Part shown: one piece after another, positions 44,838-58,097 of the stretch
Layout: each line of letters opens with the position of its first letter
Numbering within the stretch: the stretch's first letter is position 1
Source of the DNA: Lindgomyces ingoldianus
Taxonomy: Eukaryota > Ascomycota > Dothideomycetes > Pleosporales > Lindgomycetaceae
Direction of reading: 5' to 3'
DNA: 64,000 nucleotides
NCBI RefSeq assembly: GCF_010093535.1
Contig: NW_022985167.1
Span: 725,335-789,334 of the forward strand
The notes under the pieces: model-generated
Told to the model about the DNA's origin: nothing
The model's input: only the letters and a program-made list of their open reading frames with translations
Databases searched by the model: none
Made by a program: the position numbers and the translations under genes

Positions 44838-46363
44838 CTAGGCCGTAGATGGTGAAGGAGGAGCGGTGAGGGTACGCTGATCATCAGCGACCTCATTGTG
44901 TTGCTGCAGATACCCGTTGTTCATGTAAATCGGGTGACCAGACTGGAACGCGTAATGGTCGTGCCCTAAACCATATGCGTATGCTGGGTAGTTGTATCCC
45001 GACGGTTGATGATGGTGATGATGATCATACGTGGGAGGGTGGTAAGCAGGCAAGATGTTCTCCTTGTTTTCGTGTCCCGTGTAGGAGTCATTGTATGCTT
45101 TGTAAGGAGCAAAGGATGGCGCTGGTGATGGCGACGGTTGCTGTTGATGATGGTGGTGGTGATGAAAGCCAGCGGTGAGGTAATTGAGGCTTGCAGGTTG
45201 AGCGAAAGTGACTTCGTCATCCTGGAACACATCAAACGCGCGCCTCCTTCGCTGTCCATGGAGATCCCCGTAACCATATCCGGAATGACCATGGTCGTTC
45301 TCATACGGATTGCGAGAAGCGTACGGAAAAACTGGTGGTCGAAAGTGCTGGCGGGTGCGACGTGCAGCGTTGGGATCCAAGTCTGCCAGAGCGGGACGCG
45401 TCAGGTAAGGCCTCGGGCTCTCAGCTTTAATGGGGCTGCTCTCTTCGTCATCATAAACTGAACCCGAGATCCTTCGTTGCTTCTTGAATGACCCGTGTGG
45501 GGTGAAGATGAGCTCGGTAGGCTCTACCTCTTGCGAGTTGAGTTCCAGTTGCTCGACGACGGAGATGTCTTTCTTCTGATTCCGCTTGCGCCGCATCTCC
45601 GGAGTGGCTGAGTCAAATAGATCCATGCCAGGCCAGTAGACCCCCTTAAGTTTTGTGCACTCGCTCGTACCTCCGGTATCTTCTGTCGAAAATGTGGCGG
45701 TATCGGCGGGATCGTCATCAATGGCACAAGAGTCATCCACATGGTACTGGTAACGTCTCCGATCGCTCGGATCTGAGTACTCGCTCGAGGTCTCGTAGTC
45801 TGGGTTGGTATAGCTGTGCGATGTAGAGCGAGAACCTGTGGGCCAATATTGCATCCGAGGAGGAAAAGCACGATGCCGGAGTATGGGACCGGGTGGAGGA
45901 GGAGTCGGCGTGACAGAAGCCTCAATTTTGACCATGTGATGCTCAGAGAGGCGTGGATCGAGTAGAGCGCTGACTGCTGCGCGAGGACGTGTGGACCGTG
46001 GAGCTGGGGCTTCAATCTTGGGCGCTGGGTTCGCTCGAACTGTCAGAGAGGAAGAATCAGTAAGAGTCTCTGCCGCCGGAAGGGAGGCAAGACTGTACCA
46101 ATAGTCCTCGTACGCGTTCGGCGCTTGTCTTTTTGGCTCATGCGCTCCGACATTAGATCTTCGACATTCCACTCGGCATACCATCGGTCGTAGGCTTCGA
46201 TCAATCTTCGGGATGCATCCTCGCTTCCGGAACGAACCTTGACCTTGTAGTAGTGAGACAAATGCCCCTTGCTGGCAATGTGGGTGAGCAGATGAGAGAC
46301 ATCGCTAAAGTTGGGCCTCTTTGGGCAGATGTTGCAGTGTAGCGGGATACCAGTGGCCGCCAT
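44838..46363 (-). CDS. C2H2-like zinc-finger protein with low-complexity tail
   Basis: Exons on the minus strand are 46363-46099 and 46039-44838 with a 59-nt intron, giving 488 residues. The N-terminal module LHCNICPKRPNFSDVSHLLT continues HIASKGHLSHYYK, spacing two Cys and two His like an atypical C2H2 finger. A conserved helical segment follows (YDRWYAEWNVEDLMSERM). The remainder is disordered and rich in Pro, Ser, Tyr and His, with poly-His runs (for example HHHHHHQQQ) and basic stretches that could act in nuclear import. The conserved head suggests nucleic-acid binding; the tail may mediate condensation. The biological role is unknown. Confidence 0.8.
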
Positions 46364-46932
46364 TGCAGCCCGTTGATGCTAATGGGCGCAGGCGAGCAGA
46401 ACAAACGCGAAAGTGCTGTCCTTGGAATGCAATTGGTGACGAAAAGAGCGACGTGAAAGGAGCGGGCTGGATGGAGAGAAGGAGAAGAGGTGGGTGGTGA
46501 TGGTGAACAGCAAGCAGATATGAAAGGCGCTCCGAGGCAGTCAAGTCACTGCCGCGGCTCCCACAGCATTGTTTGATTATCGAGGAGCGGAAAGCACAAA
46601 GAAGAGAAGAGCAGAGGGGCAAGCCTTGATGAGTGAGGAAAGATCACAAAGGAGTCAGGCAATCATGAGGGGCAATAGTATTTGTAGCTGGCGGTTCGGA
46701 AGCTCGAAACACGTGGAAGCCGTCTGGGCATTGCCCGAACCGGCAGCACTGTTTACTCTTCTCTAGCTTTGTATCTCACACCTCAGTGGGAAGAGGCGAG
46801 AGTTATTGGATAGCGAGAGGGACAGCAGTAAAGCCGGGATTGAATCTACAGGTCCATAGGCACTCTGAGTAGGGGTGTGATCATGTTCGTAGTGTTTGTT
46901 TATTCACTATGTAGTCATGCCCTCACCGCAAC
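46364..46932. other. Intergenic region between the zinc-finger gene and BET2
   Basis: Promoter of the zinc-finger gene and 3' end of BET2. No gene seen. Confidence 0.4.
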
Positions 46933-48215
46933 TCATTTGCCCAAGCACCTCAGCGTCACCGCTCTCGGCATGCAGCTGCACGCACTAGTCAGCATCATCA
47001 TAACGTCTCGGAATGTTGTGCCGAGCACTCACTAGACGGGGTCGACTTCGGCCAGGCCTGGGTACTTGAGGAGACTCAGGCCAGCAAGGCCAAAGACAGT
47101 ATGGAAGACGTCTACCATATCGCCTGGCCGGTCGGCAAGACCCCCTCCTTCCGGATCCTGCAGTTATCAGAGCCCATTCCCGTACCCATGACGCCGTCGG
47201 CTTGCCGAAAACTTACCTGACACTGGAGGATGAACGAGGTCAATTTTTTGCCGTCTATCCAATGCAGCTTGTTTAGCATGGCGAGGCTGCTCATGACCCA
47301 CCAGCTGTAGCAGACATCTTCCTTCTTCTCCGGTCTGCCGTTCAGTCCGCCGTTCTTGAGCTGTCGCTCGCTGAGCCATGCGCCCAGCTTGTCCTGATCA
47401 ACGAGGTCGAGTCGGCCGGCGATGGTCAGGGCACCTACGCACGTGAACACCTGGCCAGCATGAGATTCTGCGCCAGGGCGCGTGCCATAGGCACCGTCAA
47501 AATTTGCGCACGATTGAACGTATTCAACGGCCTTGTCTACATTGACGAGATGCAGCAAGTTCATTAGAGACAGTGCATTGAGGGCCCCGTACAGAAACCG
47601 GGTGTCCCTTTCACCCCACTCATCGCCCGCAAAGGTGCCTGTTTCTGGATCCTGCAGGTCTGCGATATCTAGAAGCAATAAGCATTGCGATATATTGACA
47701 TTTCGGGCTAATAAACAAACGCACACTGGCCAATCTTCTTGCGGCCATCCTTGACGCGTTCTTCAAGCTCGTCAAAGGCATTAAGCGTGGCTAGAATCTG
47801 CACGCCGCTGACAGTATACAGTATGTGAGCATCATGTCCTGGTGCGGCTCCGAAGCCACCATTGCCATGCAGGCACGACAGCACAAAGCCTATAATCTCC
47901 TGCCGGGGAAGTGCATCGGGGTGGCCGAGCAGATGGAGAGCCGTGAGACCCCAGTACAGTCCGTTTAAACGCAGATGCTCAGTGAGCCAGTACTCTAGCT
48001 CGTCCTTGCGCTGGCAGACAGTTAGCGGCAACAAACTGCGGGTAGCTCTTCGGAGGCAGGCGAATTTCAGGCGTACGCACGGTGTCAAGACTTTGGATAT
48101 AGCGGACATGCTTGTCAACAAACAGCTGCAGTTCGGCGGGAATGGCAGTCATGCCACCGCGGCCGGGGCCAGAGACGAGAGACATGGAGTTGGTCTCGTT
48201 GGAGGAAGGAGACAT
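46933..48215 (-). CDS. bet2: Rab geranylgeranyltransferase beta subunit
   Basis: Catalytic subunit of type II protein geranylgeranyltransferase, which prenylates Rab GTPases with Rab escort protein. Five exons on the minus strand: 48215-48081, 48010-47725, 47668-47217, 47157-47033 and 46975-46933; introns are 70, 56, 59 and 57 nt. The product has 346 residues. Prenyltransferase repeats are clear: [54 protein letters not shown] and [20 protein letters not shown]. The zinc ligands are Asp and Cys in EDVCYSW and His in DVFHTVFG. The last splice gives the diagnostic ending DPVYCMP. The first two donors share GTGCGT, unusual for this window. Confidence 0.94.
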
Positions 48216-49794
48216 CAAGCGAAGCTGTGCATGGCAGGCCGACGATGGGCGCCGGCGGCGTGAGGCTTAACCCGGCATCGAGCCGGGGCCTGAAACGATG
48301 CGTGAGATGCTTGGCGCGACCCAGCACGCCGTTCCCGACGGTGCTCTCCTCCCCTCGTCGTCTGCCGTTGCAAATCGTACTCGCATCTCGCCCCTGGCCC
48401 TCTTCTCCCGCTGCATGCGCCTGCAATCTGGCGACATCTGCTGTGAGCCCTGAGCGCCCGGCCCTCGTCTGCAAAGAACCCGCGCCGTGCTGGACCCCGT
48501 TACGTTTGCTTCCGAGACCTCCTCCAAGTTCCCGCATACCACTTCTGATTCTCCAAGGCCCGAGCGCCCGACGCCTTCACTAAGTCGTCGCCGTTGCCGC
48601 CGCTCTCTCCCCTCGTGCTGCAGGTCAAGGTATGGGCTCGCGCTGAGTCCTGCATTCACTCAACCCCCCGCCTCCGCACAATCAACAATTATTTTTCCTG
48701 TCACCTCTTCTCCTCCAGCGTCCGCACCCCCGCCCTCCCTCCTCCGCCGCCTGGCCACGAGTCCGCTGCTCCTTATACGACCACCTCACACTGCTGCAAA
48801 AAGCGACTAACGCCGTGGTATCCATATCCACGTTCGTCCCGCCCAAAATAGCCTCCATAGCCCGAGCAGCAGTCCCCTTTCTACGCCGCCAGCGCCGGCA
48901 TCTCCACCCGAATAATCCACCGCAGCGGGTCGACGCCTCTTTGTCCCCCTCCGAACTTAGCCCACTCTTCCTCAGGAACTTCTTGTAAGTGTGCCTTTCT
49001 GACAGTGCGGAGATGCCCCTCGCTCTTTGTTTCGGTATTGTGGCAGATCCAATGTTGTACGACATAGTCGACGTCTGCACTGCTCCTTTCATAACAGGCA
49101 ATAGATGGCTAACAGGTCGTGGAGGCAACAGGTTGGAGCAACACCGCCGCCCATCATACCTCCGTCTGAAGCCACTCTATTCTGAGCCTGCGAACCTGCG
49201 AGCCTGCGAACCGATCTCCTTGGATAATTACCTGTCGTACGAGCCCCAGTGTCTTCCCCAGCAGCCGGTTCCTGCATTGCTCCTGCTTGTCTTGCTTTTC
49301 CTGGAGGATCAGACTTGATTCCTCGCTGGAGCCAGATTGGTGTATTCCTGCAGAAGGCGCTGGACAAGGCATAACTCTACCCTAGTGCGATTATCACGGT
49401 TCGTACCACCAATTCTCAACCCTTCAAACCTCCGCGGCTTGGGACCATGCTTCACCTCCAACAATCGCGCTGACAATCATGAGCAAACAGAGACCACAGA
49501 TCCGATATAATACGATCGATAGTTCCCACAGAGCCCGCCCGACCCATGTGCTACAACCTCTGAGGCCACCAACACCTCGTCCACCACAATCGACACCCCC
49601 ACTCCTTCCATCCACCAGCCAGCCCCCGAGCTGTCCTCAGATCGAGGCGGTCTTACTGCATACTCTCTCTGAGGTATTTCGCCCACTGCTGCGTACTGCT
49701 TGGAAGGAGGACAAACACAAACTGGTTGCTTCATGGTATTGCTGTGCTAAGATTTGTCTAGACCTGGGAGACGCCCCGGAAAGCGTTAAGGAAA
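48216..49794. promoter_or_regulatory. Divergent promoter region, BET2 / RhoGAP
   Basis: About 1.6 kb between divergent starts, with a GC-rich part at 48230-48600 and pyrimidine runs. Long frames occur on both strands but show arginine-, proline- and serine-rich composition typical of GC-rich non-coding sequence and no family similarity. A 123-codon frame at 49479-49850 overlaps the RhoGAP start in another frame and is probably leader sequence. Confidence 0.4.
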
Positions 49795-52054
49795 ATGCCG
49801 AAGTCTTCATCACTATCGCTGGCGATGCGGTCGAAAGGAGGGAAAGATAGCCTTGGTTCGCCAATGAGCCCGCGAAGTCCGGGCTCTCTGAATGCCGTTT
49901 ATGGAAATGATTCAGAAGCAGCGACTCCCATTGCTGCGTATCACAATATGCCGGAGTCACCAGCATCTCCCAAGCAACGCAAAGACTCGAAGAACATCTT
50001 CGCTAACTTCCATGCCTCAAAATCTTCGACACGCATCGCTTCACCGGATGACTCCCTTCGCCAAGGCCCTGATCAGAACGGGCCACTTTCATTCTACACA
50101 AACGGTCGAAATGGGGGATCCACGCCCGAGTTGAACCGCCCAATACAAACTCCAAATTCTGAGGGTAAGTACCCATATTCTAATCCAACACTAGACTAAG
50201 AGACCTAGACAACCGCTCTGATATCACGGGTTCCGAACCACGAACCAATAGCAGATCAGGAAAGTCTACCGAGTTGGATAGCAATGCGGACTCCAATCCT
50301 TCAAAGCGTGGTACCGCAAAACCCAAAAAGCAAGGAGTGTTGTCGAGATCACGATCCATCAAGGTTGAGGAAGGCTCCAATCAAACGAAGCAGAAACCTA
50401 CCCCCAGAAATCTCGCCGAACCCTCTTCGTGGAAAAACAACAGTGATGGCATGCCCCTAAAGACAGCGCCTCTTGAGAAGGGACAATCTTGGCGTCAGAA
50501 CATATCTTTTGGGAAATTGCGGACACATTCAGCTGATCGTCACGATGGATCTCAACATGCCCATGGGGACGATGATACTGCTTCTCGTAAGGACAGAGCC
50601 GAGCAGAGTTCGGTTGCATCAGGTTCCTTCAACGAGAGCAGAGGCGCAGCATTGATGTCGAGTATCGGATTCGGAGCTAGGAAGATGGGCGAAAAGATGG
50701 ATTCCGCCCGGAAGGGCATGTTCGGAAAGTTAGGACGCAGTTCCAGCAACCACGAAACGCAACTACAGATACCGAAAGAACAATATGTATTCAGGGTCAT
50801 CAATCTTGGCTTGGTCGAACAAACTAGGTTAACTAGGATATCACAACGCTTAGAAAATTCCAAGGACAAGACGGAGTTTTGGATGCCAGCACTTCCCTGG
50901 CGGTGCATTGAGTACATCTCCCCCTCTATCGAAATCAATTCTTCCTGACTCATTTACAGTTATCTTAACATGAAAGGATGCGAGGAGGAAGGTCTCTACC
51001 GCGTACCCGGAGCTGCTCACACTGTTCGGTATTATGAACAGAAGTTCGACCAAGGTGGGACAGTTGCAAAAGGCCCTACTCAATTTTCATTCACTCATGT
51101 GATACAGACCGCGACATCGACTTGATTGCCGACGACAACCTCAACGACCCCAACGTCATTGGATCGTTGTTCAAGAGCTGGCTGCGGCAACTCCCGGATG
51201 AGATCTTCCCGAAAGCCACCCAATCAAAGATTCAGCAAGAGTGCCAGGGCGCTAAGACCACACCTCAGATGTTGAAGGATGAATTATCCAAACTGCCACC
51301 CTTCAACTACTACCTCTTGTTTGCAATAACCTGTCACATCAGCCTCCTACACTCGTGTTCAGAGTTCAACAAGATGAACTACAACAACTTGTGTATCTGC
51401 TTCCAACCAGCCATTAAGATTGACGCTTTTTGCTTTCAGTTCTTGATATTGGATTGGAGGAATTGCTGGCAGGGCTGCTGGACGGAGAAAGAGTACCTAG
51501 TTGAAGAGGTGAAATTACTTGAACCCCAGAAGCCTGAACCCTCTACCACCCGCAATGGACAAGCCCCGCAAGCCTCTGGGAAGACCAAAAGCTTACACTC
51601 TTCTTCTGGATTTCTAGGTGATAGCTTCCAGTCCTCGACACGCAGCAACTCCGCGGACAGGGCGGTTTCATCCGACCGGGCGTCCGAACGCAGCAAACCA
51701 TCATCGCGGGGTCTCTCAGCTGAGCGTAACATGGTCTCCGGCCGCGTTACTCCGCCAAACCCGTCTATTTTCGAGCATTCGAGCGCCAAACGTCCTGCAG
51801 AACGAAGAGCCACCGATGAACGAGATTCGTCGACAGACCGAGCAATTTCGTCGTCAGATAGCCGAGACGCGTTCAATGCTCGTGGGACTCCAAAACGTGC
51901 GCCCGCGTCTCTGAGCACGGAAGTTGCGGCGGAGGAGGAAGATAATAGCGCAACGCCTACCCAGGCCCAGCATACTCGAGGGGGTTCAGAGAGCAACAAT
52001 TTCCGACTTGATATAACGAATCCACCAAGCTCACCGTTTTCGATTAAGTTCTAA
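49795..52054 (+). CDS. Rho GTPase-activating protein
   Basis: Stimulates GTP hydrolysis on Rho/Cdc42-type GTPases, so acts in polarity or septation. Exons are 49795-50164, 50203-50911, 50960-51054 and 51108-52054 with introns of 38, 48 and 53 nt, giving 706 residues. The first intron is very short and the least certain. The start MPKSSSLSLAMRSKGGKDSL leads a Ser-rich tail. The RhoGAP domain (about 345-545) contains LPWRCI, GCEEEGLYRVPGAAHTV with the arginine finger, LFKSWLRQLPDEIFPKA and NKMNYNNLCICFQPAIKIDA. A characteristic fungal extension CWQGCWTEKEYLVEE follows, then a Ser/Arg-rich tail. No BAR or PH domain is seen. Confidence 0.9.
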
Positions 52055-53004
52055 AGGGTTAGGGGATCCAGTGCCTAACGAGGGGCCCTTTTTTCGGATG
52101 CATGTGCATGATGAAGTGATGATAAAAGGCCGTTTGGATCTGGAGTTTTGTTTTGCATATTCGGTTCACATCTGGTCATTTGGTTGTCACGAAGTCGCGA
52201 TACCCGTCAGAGTCGTCCTTGGGTTGTCGTGGCGACCCTTTGTGTCGTTCTGCTTCAGTTCGTGCCAGCGGTGGAGTTTATGCGTTGCGATGCTTTTGGT
52301 GACTAGCTGATTGGAGAGAAGAATTGCACACTTTTAGGTGGACAAGGTTGAGAAGGCCTTTGTACGATAGGACAGTTAAGAGGTGAGTGAAGCTTAGCAG
52401 ACAAATCAATATCAATCCGTAGCAGTAGCATGATTGTGCATGAAGTCGTGAAGAGCGCCTGAAGAGCGCCTGAAGAGCCCCTTCGCGATGCTTCAGGCTG
52501 CATTCGGGTCCGAGGCACATGAGACTATTGGTTGCTTCTTCTCGGCTCTCAGAATTCGATAGTCCTCATGCAGGCAGCTCAAGATTTCGATGACTGAGTC
52601 AGCATGGTTAAATGTCTGGAAGCTTGACCGCCCGTTCGACGTCTCCGTACCGCTTCTTGGCGGTGGGATGACGTAGTGGGCAGGCAGCGGCTCCTGTTCC
52701 TAGCTGCGCTCCCCTCCACTGCTGTGCCGATCTGACAAGGCGGAGAGCTCCTGCACCGCTGGCCTCTTCACAACATCGCGAAGGGCAATTGTGCTGTCAC
52801 TCCTGCCATCTCCGTGCGATCTGTTTATACTCTCAACCGCCTCTCGAACATCTCGTCTCTCCTCCTCCTCAACACCGCATATCCCTCGGCCTCACCATCA
52901 TTACTACCGCTTCAACGCAGCAATTTCATTGCACTCGTAGCTTTTATTTTGCAAGCCAGTCCGCCGCACCAACTCAATTTACCGCCGTTCAATTTCTCTC
53001 AGCT
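52055..53004. other. Intergenic region with a short tandem repeat
   Basis: About 950 bp between the RhoGAP and the debranching enzyme. A unit close to GAAGAGCGCCT is repeated about three times at 52449-52478. The right half is the promoter and leader of the debranching enzyme. No gene seen. Confidence 0.45.
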
Positions 53005-56000
53005 ATGGCCGCAACGAAGCGACCGGCCTCGCAGGCTATTTACCTCCTTCCATTGACCGATAGTGGAGCTCCAGCCGTCCCCGGAACCTACGTCTACCTG
53101 CCCCCGCCCTGCGAGCCTGCCTATATAGTCCGCTTTCAAATCGAGGGTTGCAGCTCAGTATGCCGCCATGGCAGTCTGTGGGTCAACATCCCAGTCAAGG
53201 GGGAGAAGTTCAGGCGTAGCTATTACCGCGAATACAAGTAGGTTCAGGACTCTCCCGCTATTACATTCATGGCAACTGATGCTTGTGTCAGGCTAAAGCC
53301 AGATTTCAATGGCACTACAGAGATTGACATTCCCATACATGAGGCCAATGCCTACTCCTTTTACACAACCTACACGCCACTGCCACAATGGTCCTTTACT
53401 GACGTCGCTTCGCCGGAGCCTACACGGACGCCCACGTACTACATTGATGTTTGCCCGAAACTCACTCTTCAGGGCCAGCAGATGCCCATCGATTCAATCG
53501 CTGTTTTCTCTATTCTTTCCAAGTTCATGGGCAGCTACCCCACTGATTGGGACAATCACCTGCGCGGAATCAGTCAGAGGGGGTACAACATGGTCCACTT
53601 CACACCCTTGATGACCCGCGGCGACTCCAATTCACCATACAGTATTTTTGACCAGCTTCAGTTTGACCAGGGCTCTTTCCCGAATGGCGAGAAGGACGTG
53701 GCTCGGATGGTCAAGAAGATGCAGCAGGAGCTTAACATGTTGGCCATGACCGACGTTGTGTGGAACCATACTGCAAACAACAGCAAGTGGCTTGAGGTCC
53801 ATCCGGAGGCTGGGTACAATGTTGATACAGCGCCGTGGCTAAGGCCTGCTCTCGACCTAGATACTGCACTCATGAAATATAGCAAAGACCTAAGGGTTCT
53901 CGGGATGCCGACCAAGATCGGCAGCATCGACGACCTCCTCAAAATTATGGATGGAGTCAAGCAACGCGTTCTTGGTGGCTGCAAGTTATGGGAATACTAC
54001 GTCCTAGATGTCGAGAGGGACACAGACGCCATCGTCCAAGCCTGGTGCGCGGGAGAGGCCTCATTCCCTGAGAATGGGTTCGGCCAGGCCGGCATCCGAG
54101 GCCTTGATGAAGTGAAAGAGTGGGCTTTGAAGAGGAAGGCTGATTGGCTAGTCGACTTCGCACTTCGAGGTGGGGATAGGATGGGTGAACGTTTCCGTCG
54201 CCGGATGGATCCCAACGTGGGTGCTGGACTGTTGAGCGCACTATTCGGTCGATTCGACAGCCGCACCAGCAGTACACCAGATCAGCGAGCAGCGCATGGC
54301 ACCATCTACCGAATCCTGGAAGAAGTCAATCTTCAGTTCTACCGTGAGTATGATGGTGATGCGGCAGAGATCATGGAGCAGCTCTTCAATCGCATAAAAT
54401 ATTGCCGCCTGGATGTTCATGGCCCTAAGCTGGGGGAGATCACTGTTGGTAGCCCATTGATTGAGCCCTACTTCACCCGACTCCCCCTTAACGAGACGAC
54501 CAAGAAGCACAACCCAGAAGCGCTCGCGCTAGTCAACAACGGCTGGGTCTGGGCAGCTGACGCAATGAGGGACAACGCAGGATGGAAGTCCCGTGCCTAC
54601 CTAAGGAGAGAAGTTATTGTTTGGGGTGACTGTGTTAAGCTTCGATATGGAGATGGCCCGGAAGATAACCCTTTTCTCTGGGACCACATGGCCAAATACA
54701 CACGCCTGATGGCCAAGTACTTCCAGGGTTTCCGTATTGACAACTGCCACTCTACTCCGATTCACCTCGCAGAGTACATGTTAGATCAAGCGCGATCTGT
54801 CAACCCCAACATCTTTGTCTGTGCTGAGCTCTTCTCTGGTTCGGAAGAGATGGACTTCAAGTTTGTCATGCGCCTTGGCATATGCTGTCTCATCCGAGAG
54901 TGTATGCAAGCATGGAGCACACAAGAGTTGAGTAGACTAGTTCATCGCCATGGTGGCGTACCTATTGGAAGTTTCGAGACGGACGAAGTCTTGAATGCCG
55001 ATCGGTCAATAGAAGACAGTGCTGCCACCAATGCAAAGTCACCCGCGAAACTTGAAGTAATTCACAAGATTAAGCGGAGCCCTGTCCATGCCTTGTTCAT
55101 GGATTGCACCCACGATAACGAGACTCCGGCCCAGAAACGCGACGCTCGGGACACTCTCCCTAGTGCTGCTCTTGTTGCCATGTGCGCCAGTGCTACCGGT
55201 AGCGTTATGGGATTTGATGAAATCTACCCTGAGCTCATCGAGCTTGTACATGAGAAGAGGCTTTACTCGTCTGTCAACTCAACTAGCGGACCTGTAAAGG
55301 CTCAAGCCGGCGAGGGGGGAATTGGTGGCATAAAGAAGATACTGAACGGAATTCACGTCGAAATGGGCAAAAAGGAATACACTGAGACTTATATTCATCA
55401 CGACAACGAGTATATCACTGTCCACCGAGTCCATCCTCAAACCAGGCGAGGATATTTCCTGATTGCCCATACAGCTTTCCCCGGTTACGGCAACGGGAAT
55501 GGTGGATTGGGCCCAACCAAGCTTCCTGGCACCAAGGCTAAGTTAATCGGAAGCTGGATGCTCGAAGTTGACAACAGCCCTGAGACAAGAGCTATGGTCA
55601 CTGATGACAAGAAATTGTTGCGCGGTCTCCCTAGCCAAACTAAGGAGTTGCGAGATATCGTGGTCGAGTCCATGGAAGACTCTACTACTATCAATGTTCC
55701 CGATAAGTTCCCCCCTGGAAGTATCGCGCTCTTCGAGACCTGGGTACCCAGTGCAGAGCACAGCGAAGGACTTGATAAGTATGTTACAACGGGTGCCCGA
55801 ACCGCTTTCAAGGATCTTACCCTTTCCGATCTCAACATCATCCTCTACAGATGTGATGGCGAGGAACGAGATGAGTCAGAAAACAAGGATGGCACATATA
55901 ATATTCCAGGCCACGGTCAGCTGGTGTATGCTGGATTGCAGGGCTGGTGGAGTGTTGTGAGCGACATTGTCAACGACAATAATCTCAGCCATCCTCTTTG

Positions 56001-57795
56001 CAACCACCTCCGGGAAGGACAGTGGGCTCTGGACTACTGCGTGGGTAGACTGGAGCGTGTCTCTAAGAAGAGAAAGTACGCTCGTATTCAGGCTCCGGCA
56101 AAATGGTTGAAAGACCGATTCGACGCAATCCGTAAGATCCCTAGCTATCTTCTTCCGCGCTCCTTTGCCATGGTCATACAGACGGCATACAATGCTGCCG
56201 TCGATCGAAACCTCGAGTTGATGGCCGAGAATGTTCGCAATGGCCAGCAATTCTTGAAGAGCCTGGCGCTTGTCAGCACCCAGGTCACTGGATACATGAA
56301 CAGCGCCTCCCTTTGGCCTGACAAGAGCGTCCCAAGTATGGCCGCTGGCCTTCCTCACTTTGCGTACGATTGGGCTCGTTGTTGGGGTCGCGACATTTGC
56401 ATCTCCGCTCGTGGTCTCTATATGGGTACAGGCCGTTACGCTGATGCCAAAGAGCACATACTTGCATTTGCGAGTGTTCTCAAGCATGGTATGATTCCCA
56501 ACCTTTTGGGTGCAGGCAAGCTCCCACGGTACAACTCCCGAGATTCAGTTTGGTGGTTCCTACAGAACATCCAGGACTATACGAAGATTGTCCCCGATGG
56601 CCTGGACATTCTTCAAGATAAGGTTAAACGTCGTTTCTTCCCGTATGATGATATCTGGTTTCCCCCAAATGATAAACGAGCATATTCCAAGTCCTCCACA
56701 ATTGAGGATGTCATTCAGGAGGCTCTCCAACGACATGCCTCAGGTATGGACTTCCGGGAATACAACGCTGGCCCCGATATTGATAGCCAGATGAAGTCGG
56801 AAGGATTCAATCTGAAGATCTGGACTGATTGGGAGACTGGCATCATCTTCGGTGGAAACCAATGGAACTGTGGCACGTGGATGGACAAAATGGGTGAGAG
56901 TGAGAAGGCCGGCAGCAAGGGCGTTCCTGGAACACCTCGAGATGGTGCAGCGGTAGAGATCACTGGCATGCTGTACAGTTGCCTTCGGTGGGTTGCCCAG
57001 CTTCATGAGGATGGCGACTACAAGTACGAAGGAGTTACTCTCGAGGGTGGCAAGAAGGTCATTTCCTTCAAGGCATGGGCGGACAAGATCCAGGCTAACT
57101 TCGAACGGTGCTACTATGTCCCGCGGCGACCAGATCAGGACGTCAACTATGATGTCAACACCAAGATCGTTAACCGTCGAGGCATCTACAAGGATCTTTA
57201 CCGATCTGGGAAGGAGTATGAAGACTACCAGCTCCGACCAAACTTTCCTGTTGCCATGGTTGTAGCACCCGACTTGTTCGATCCGGAACATGCCCTCTAC
57301 GCCCTGCAAATGGCAGACAGGATCCTGCTTGGACCCCAAGGCATGAAGACTCTTGACCCGTCGGATTACAACTATCGTCCATACTACATCAACAGTGAGG
57401 ATTCGACCGACTTCCACACATCGAAGGGTAGAAATTACCACCAGGGTCCGGAGTGGTTGTGGCCCACTGGATTCTTCCTCCGTGCTCTACTTAAGTTTGA
57501 CCTGAAGAGGCGCAAGACGCCTGAGGAAAGGGTCGAGAGCTACCAGCAAGTCACCCGACGATTGGCAGGATGCATGAAAGCTATTCAAGAGAGTGCATGG
57601 GCAGGTTTGACAGAACTCACCCAAAAGGATGGTGCCTTCTGCGGCGATTCGGTGAGCTTTGCTTCCCTTTTCCCTTGCCTAAGCGATTAATTGGTTAACC
57701 CTTGAAAACAGTGCCCAACACAATCGTGGTCGGCTGGATGCATCATCGATTTGTTCCAAGACGCTCGGGAGTATGAGCTGGAAGAGTCTGAGTAG
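53005..57795 (+). CDS. gdb1: Glycogen debranching enzyme (4-alpha-glucanotransferase / amylo-1,6-glucosidase)
   Basis: A bifunctional cytosolic enzyme that removes glycogen branches. Exons are 53005-53237, 53292-57651 and 57712-57795, introns 54 and 60 nt, giving 1558 residues, normal for the family. The start MAATKRPASQAIYLLPLTDS follows a long leader. The N-terminal GH13 transferase half contains MVHFTPLMTRGDSNSPYSIF, the nucleophile region FQGFRIDNCHSTPIHLAEYM (about residue 556), the acid/base region VCAELFSGSEEMD and FMDCTHDNETPAQKRDARDT. The C-terminal GH133 glucosidase half contains FAYDWARCWGRDICISARGL and GPEWLWPTGFFLRALLKFDL. The last exon ends EYELEESE. Confidence 0.97.
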
Positions 57796-58006
57796 GTATT
57801 GTTTGGGATCGTGATGCTAGGTTGTGTTTGTGATTCTTGTGCATAGCTTTCCCGCACGGTGGTTTGCGGTGGACTGGCTTGTCTGGGCGAATTCCCTAAG
57901 TAGATACCTATCTAAGACATAGAGACACGTTTTCTCTGATTCAGAACTGGACAACTGTTGACTGCACTACCTGGACCACGCGTGTGATCCGCGTCTCCAC
58001 TAAACC

Positions 58007-58049
58007 CTATTAGTCTCCGACCCCATAACCTTATTAGTCTCCGACCCCT
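58007..58049. repeat. Short tandem duplication upstream of the SNF2-like gene
   Basis: The word TATTAGTCTCCGACCCC occurs twice, about 24 bases apart, 50-90 bp before the next start codon. It could be a duplicated factor site or a simple replication-slippage product. Confidence 0.6.
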
Positions 58050-58097
58050 AAACTCCGGTTTGCATCTCCACAAAGACACATGCGACACGACTAAGGC

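Noticed and set aside
48227..48659. Overlapping 118-140-codon frames on both strands
   Set aside because: GC-rich, Arg/Pro/Ser-rich composition in all frames, as expected by chance in such sequence. It lies in the BET2/RhoGAP promoter region.
49479..49850. 123-codon frame before the RhoGAP
   Set aside because: It overlaps the RhoGAP start in another frame. The alternative start at 49795 joins in frame to the RhoGAP domain, while this frame ends without a usable splice.
56740..57441. 233-codon minus-strand frame
   Set aside because: Shadow of the debranching-enzyme gene; no independent support.
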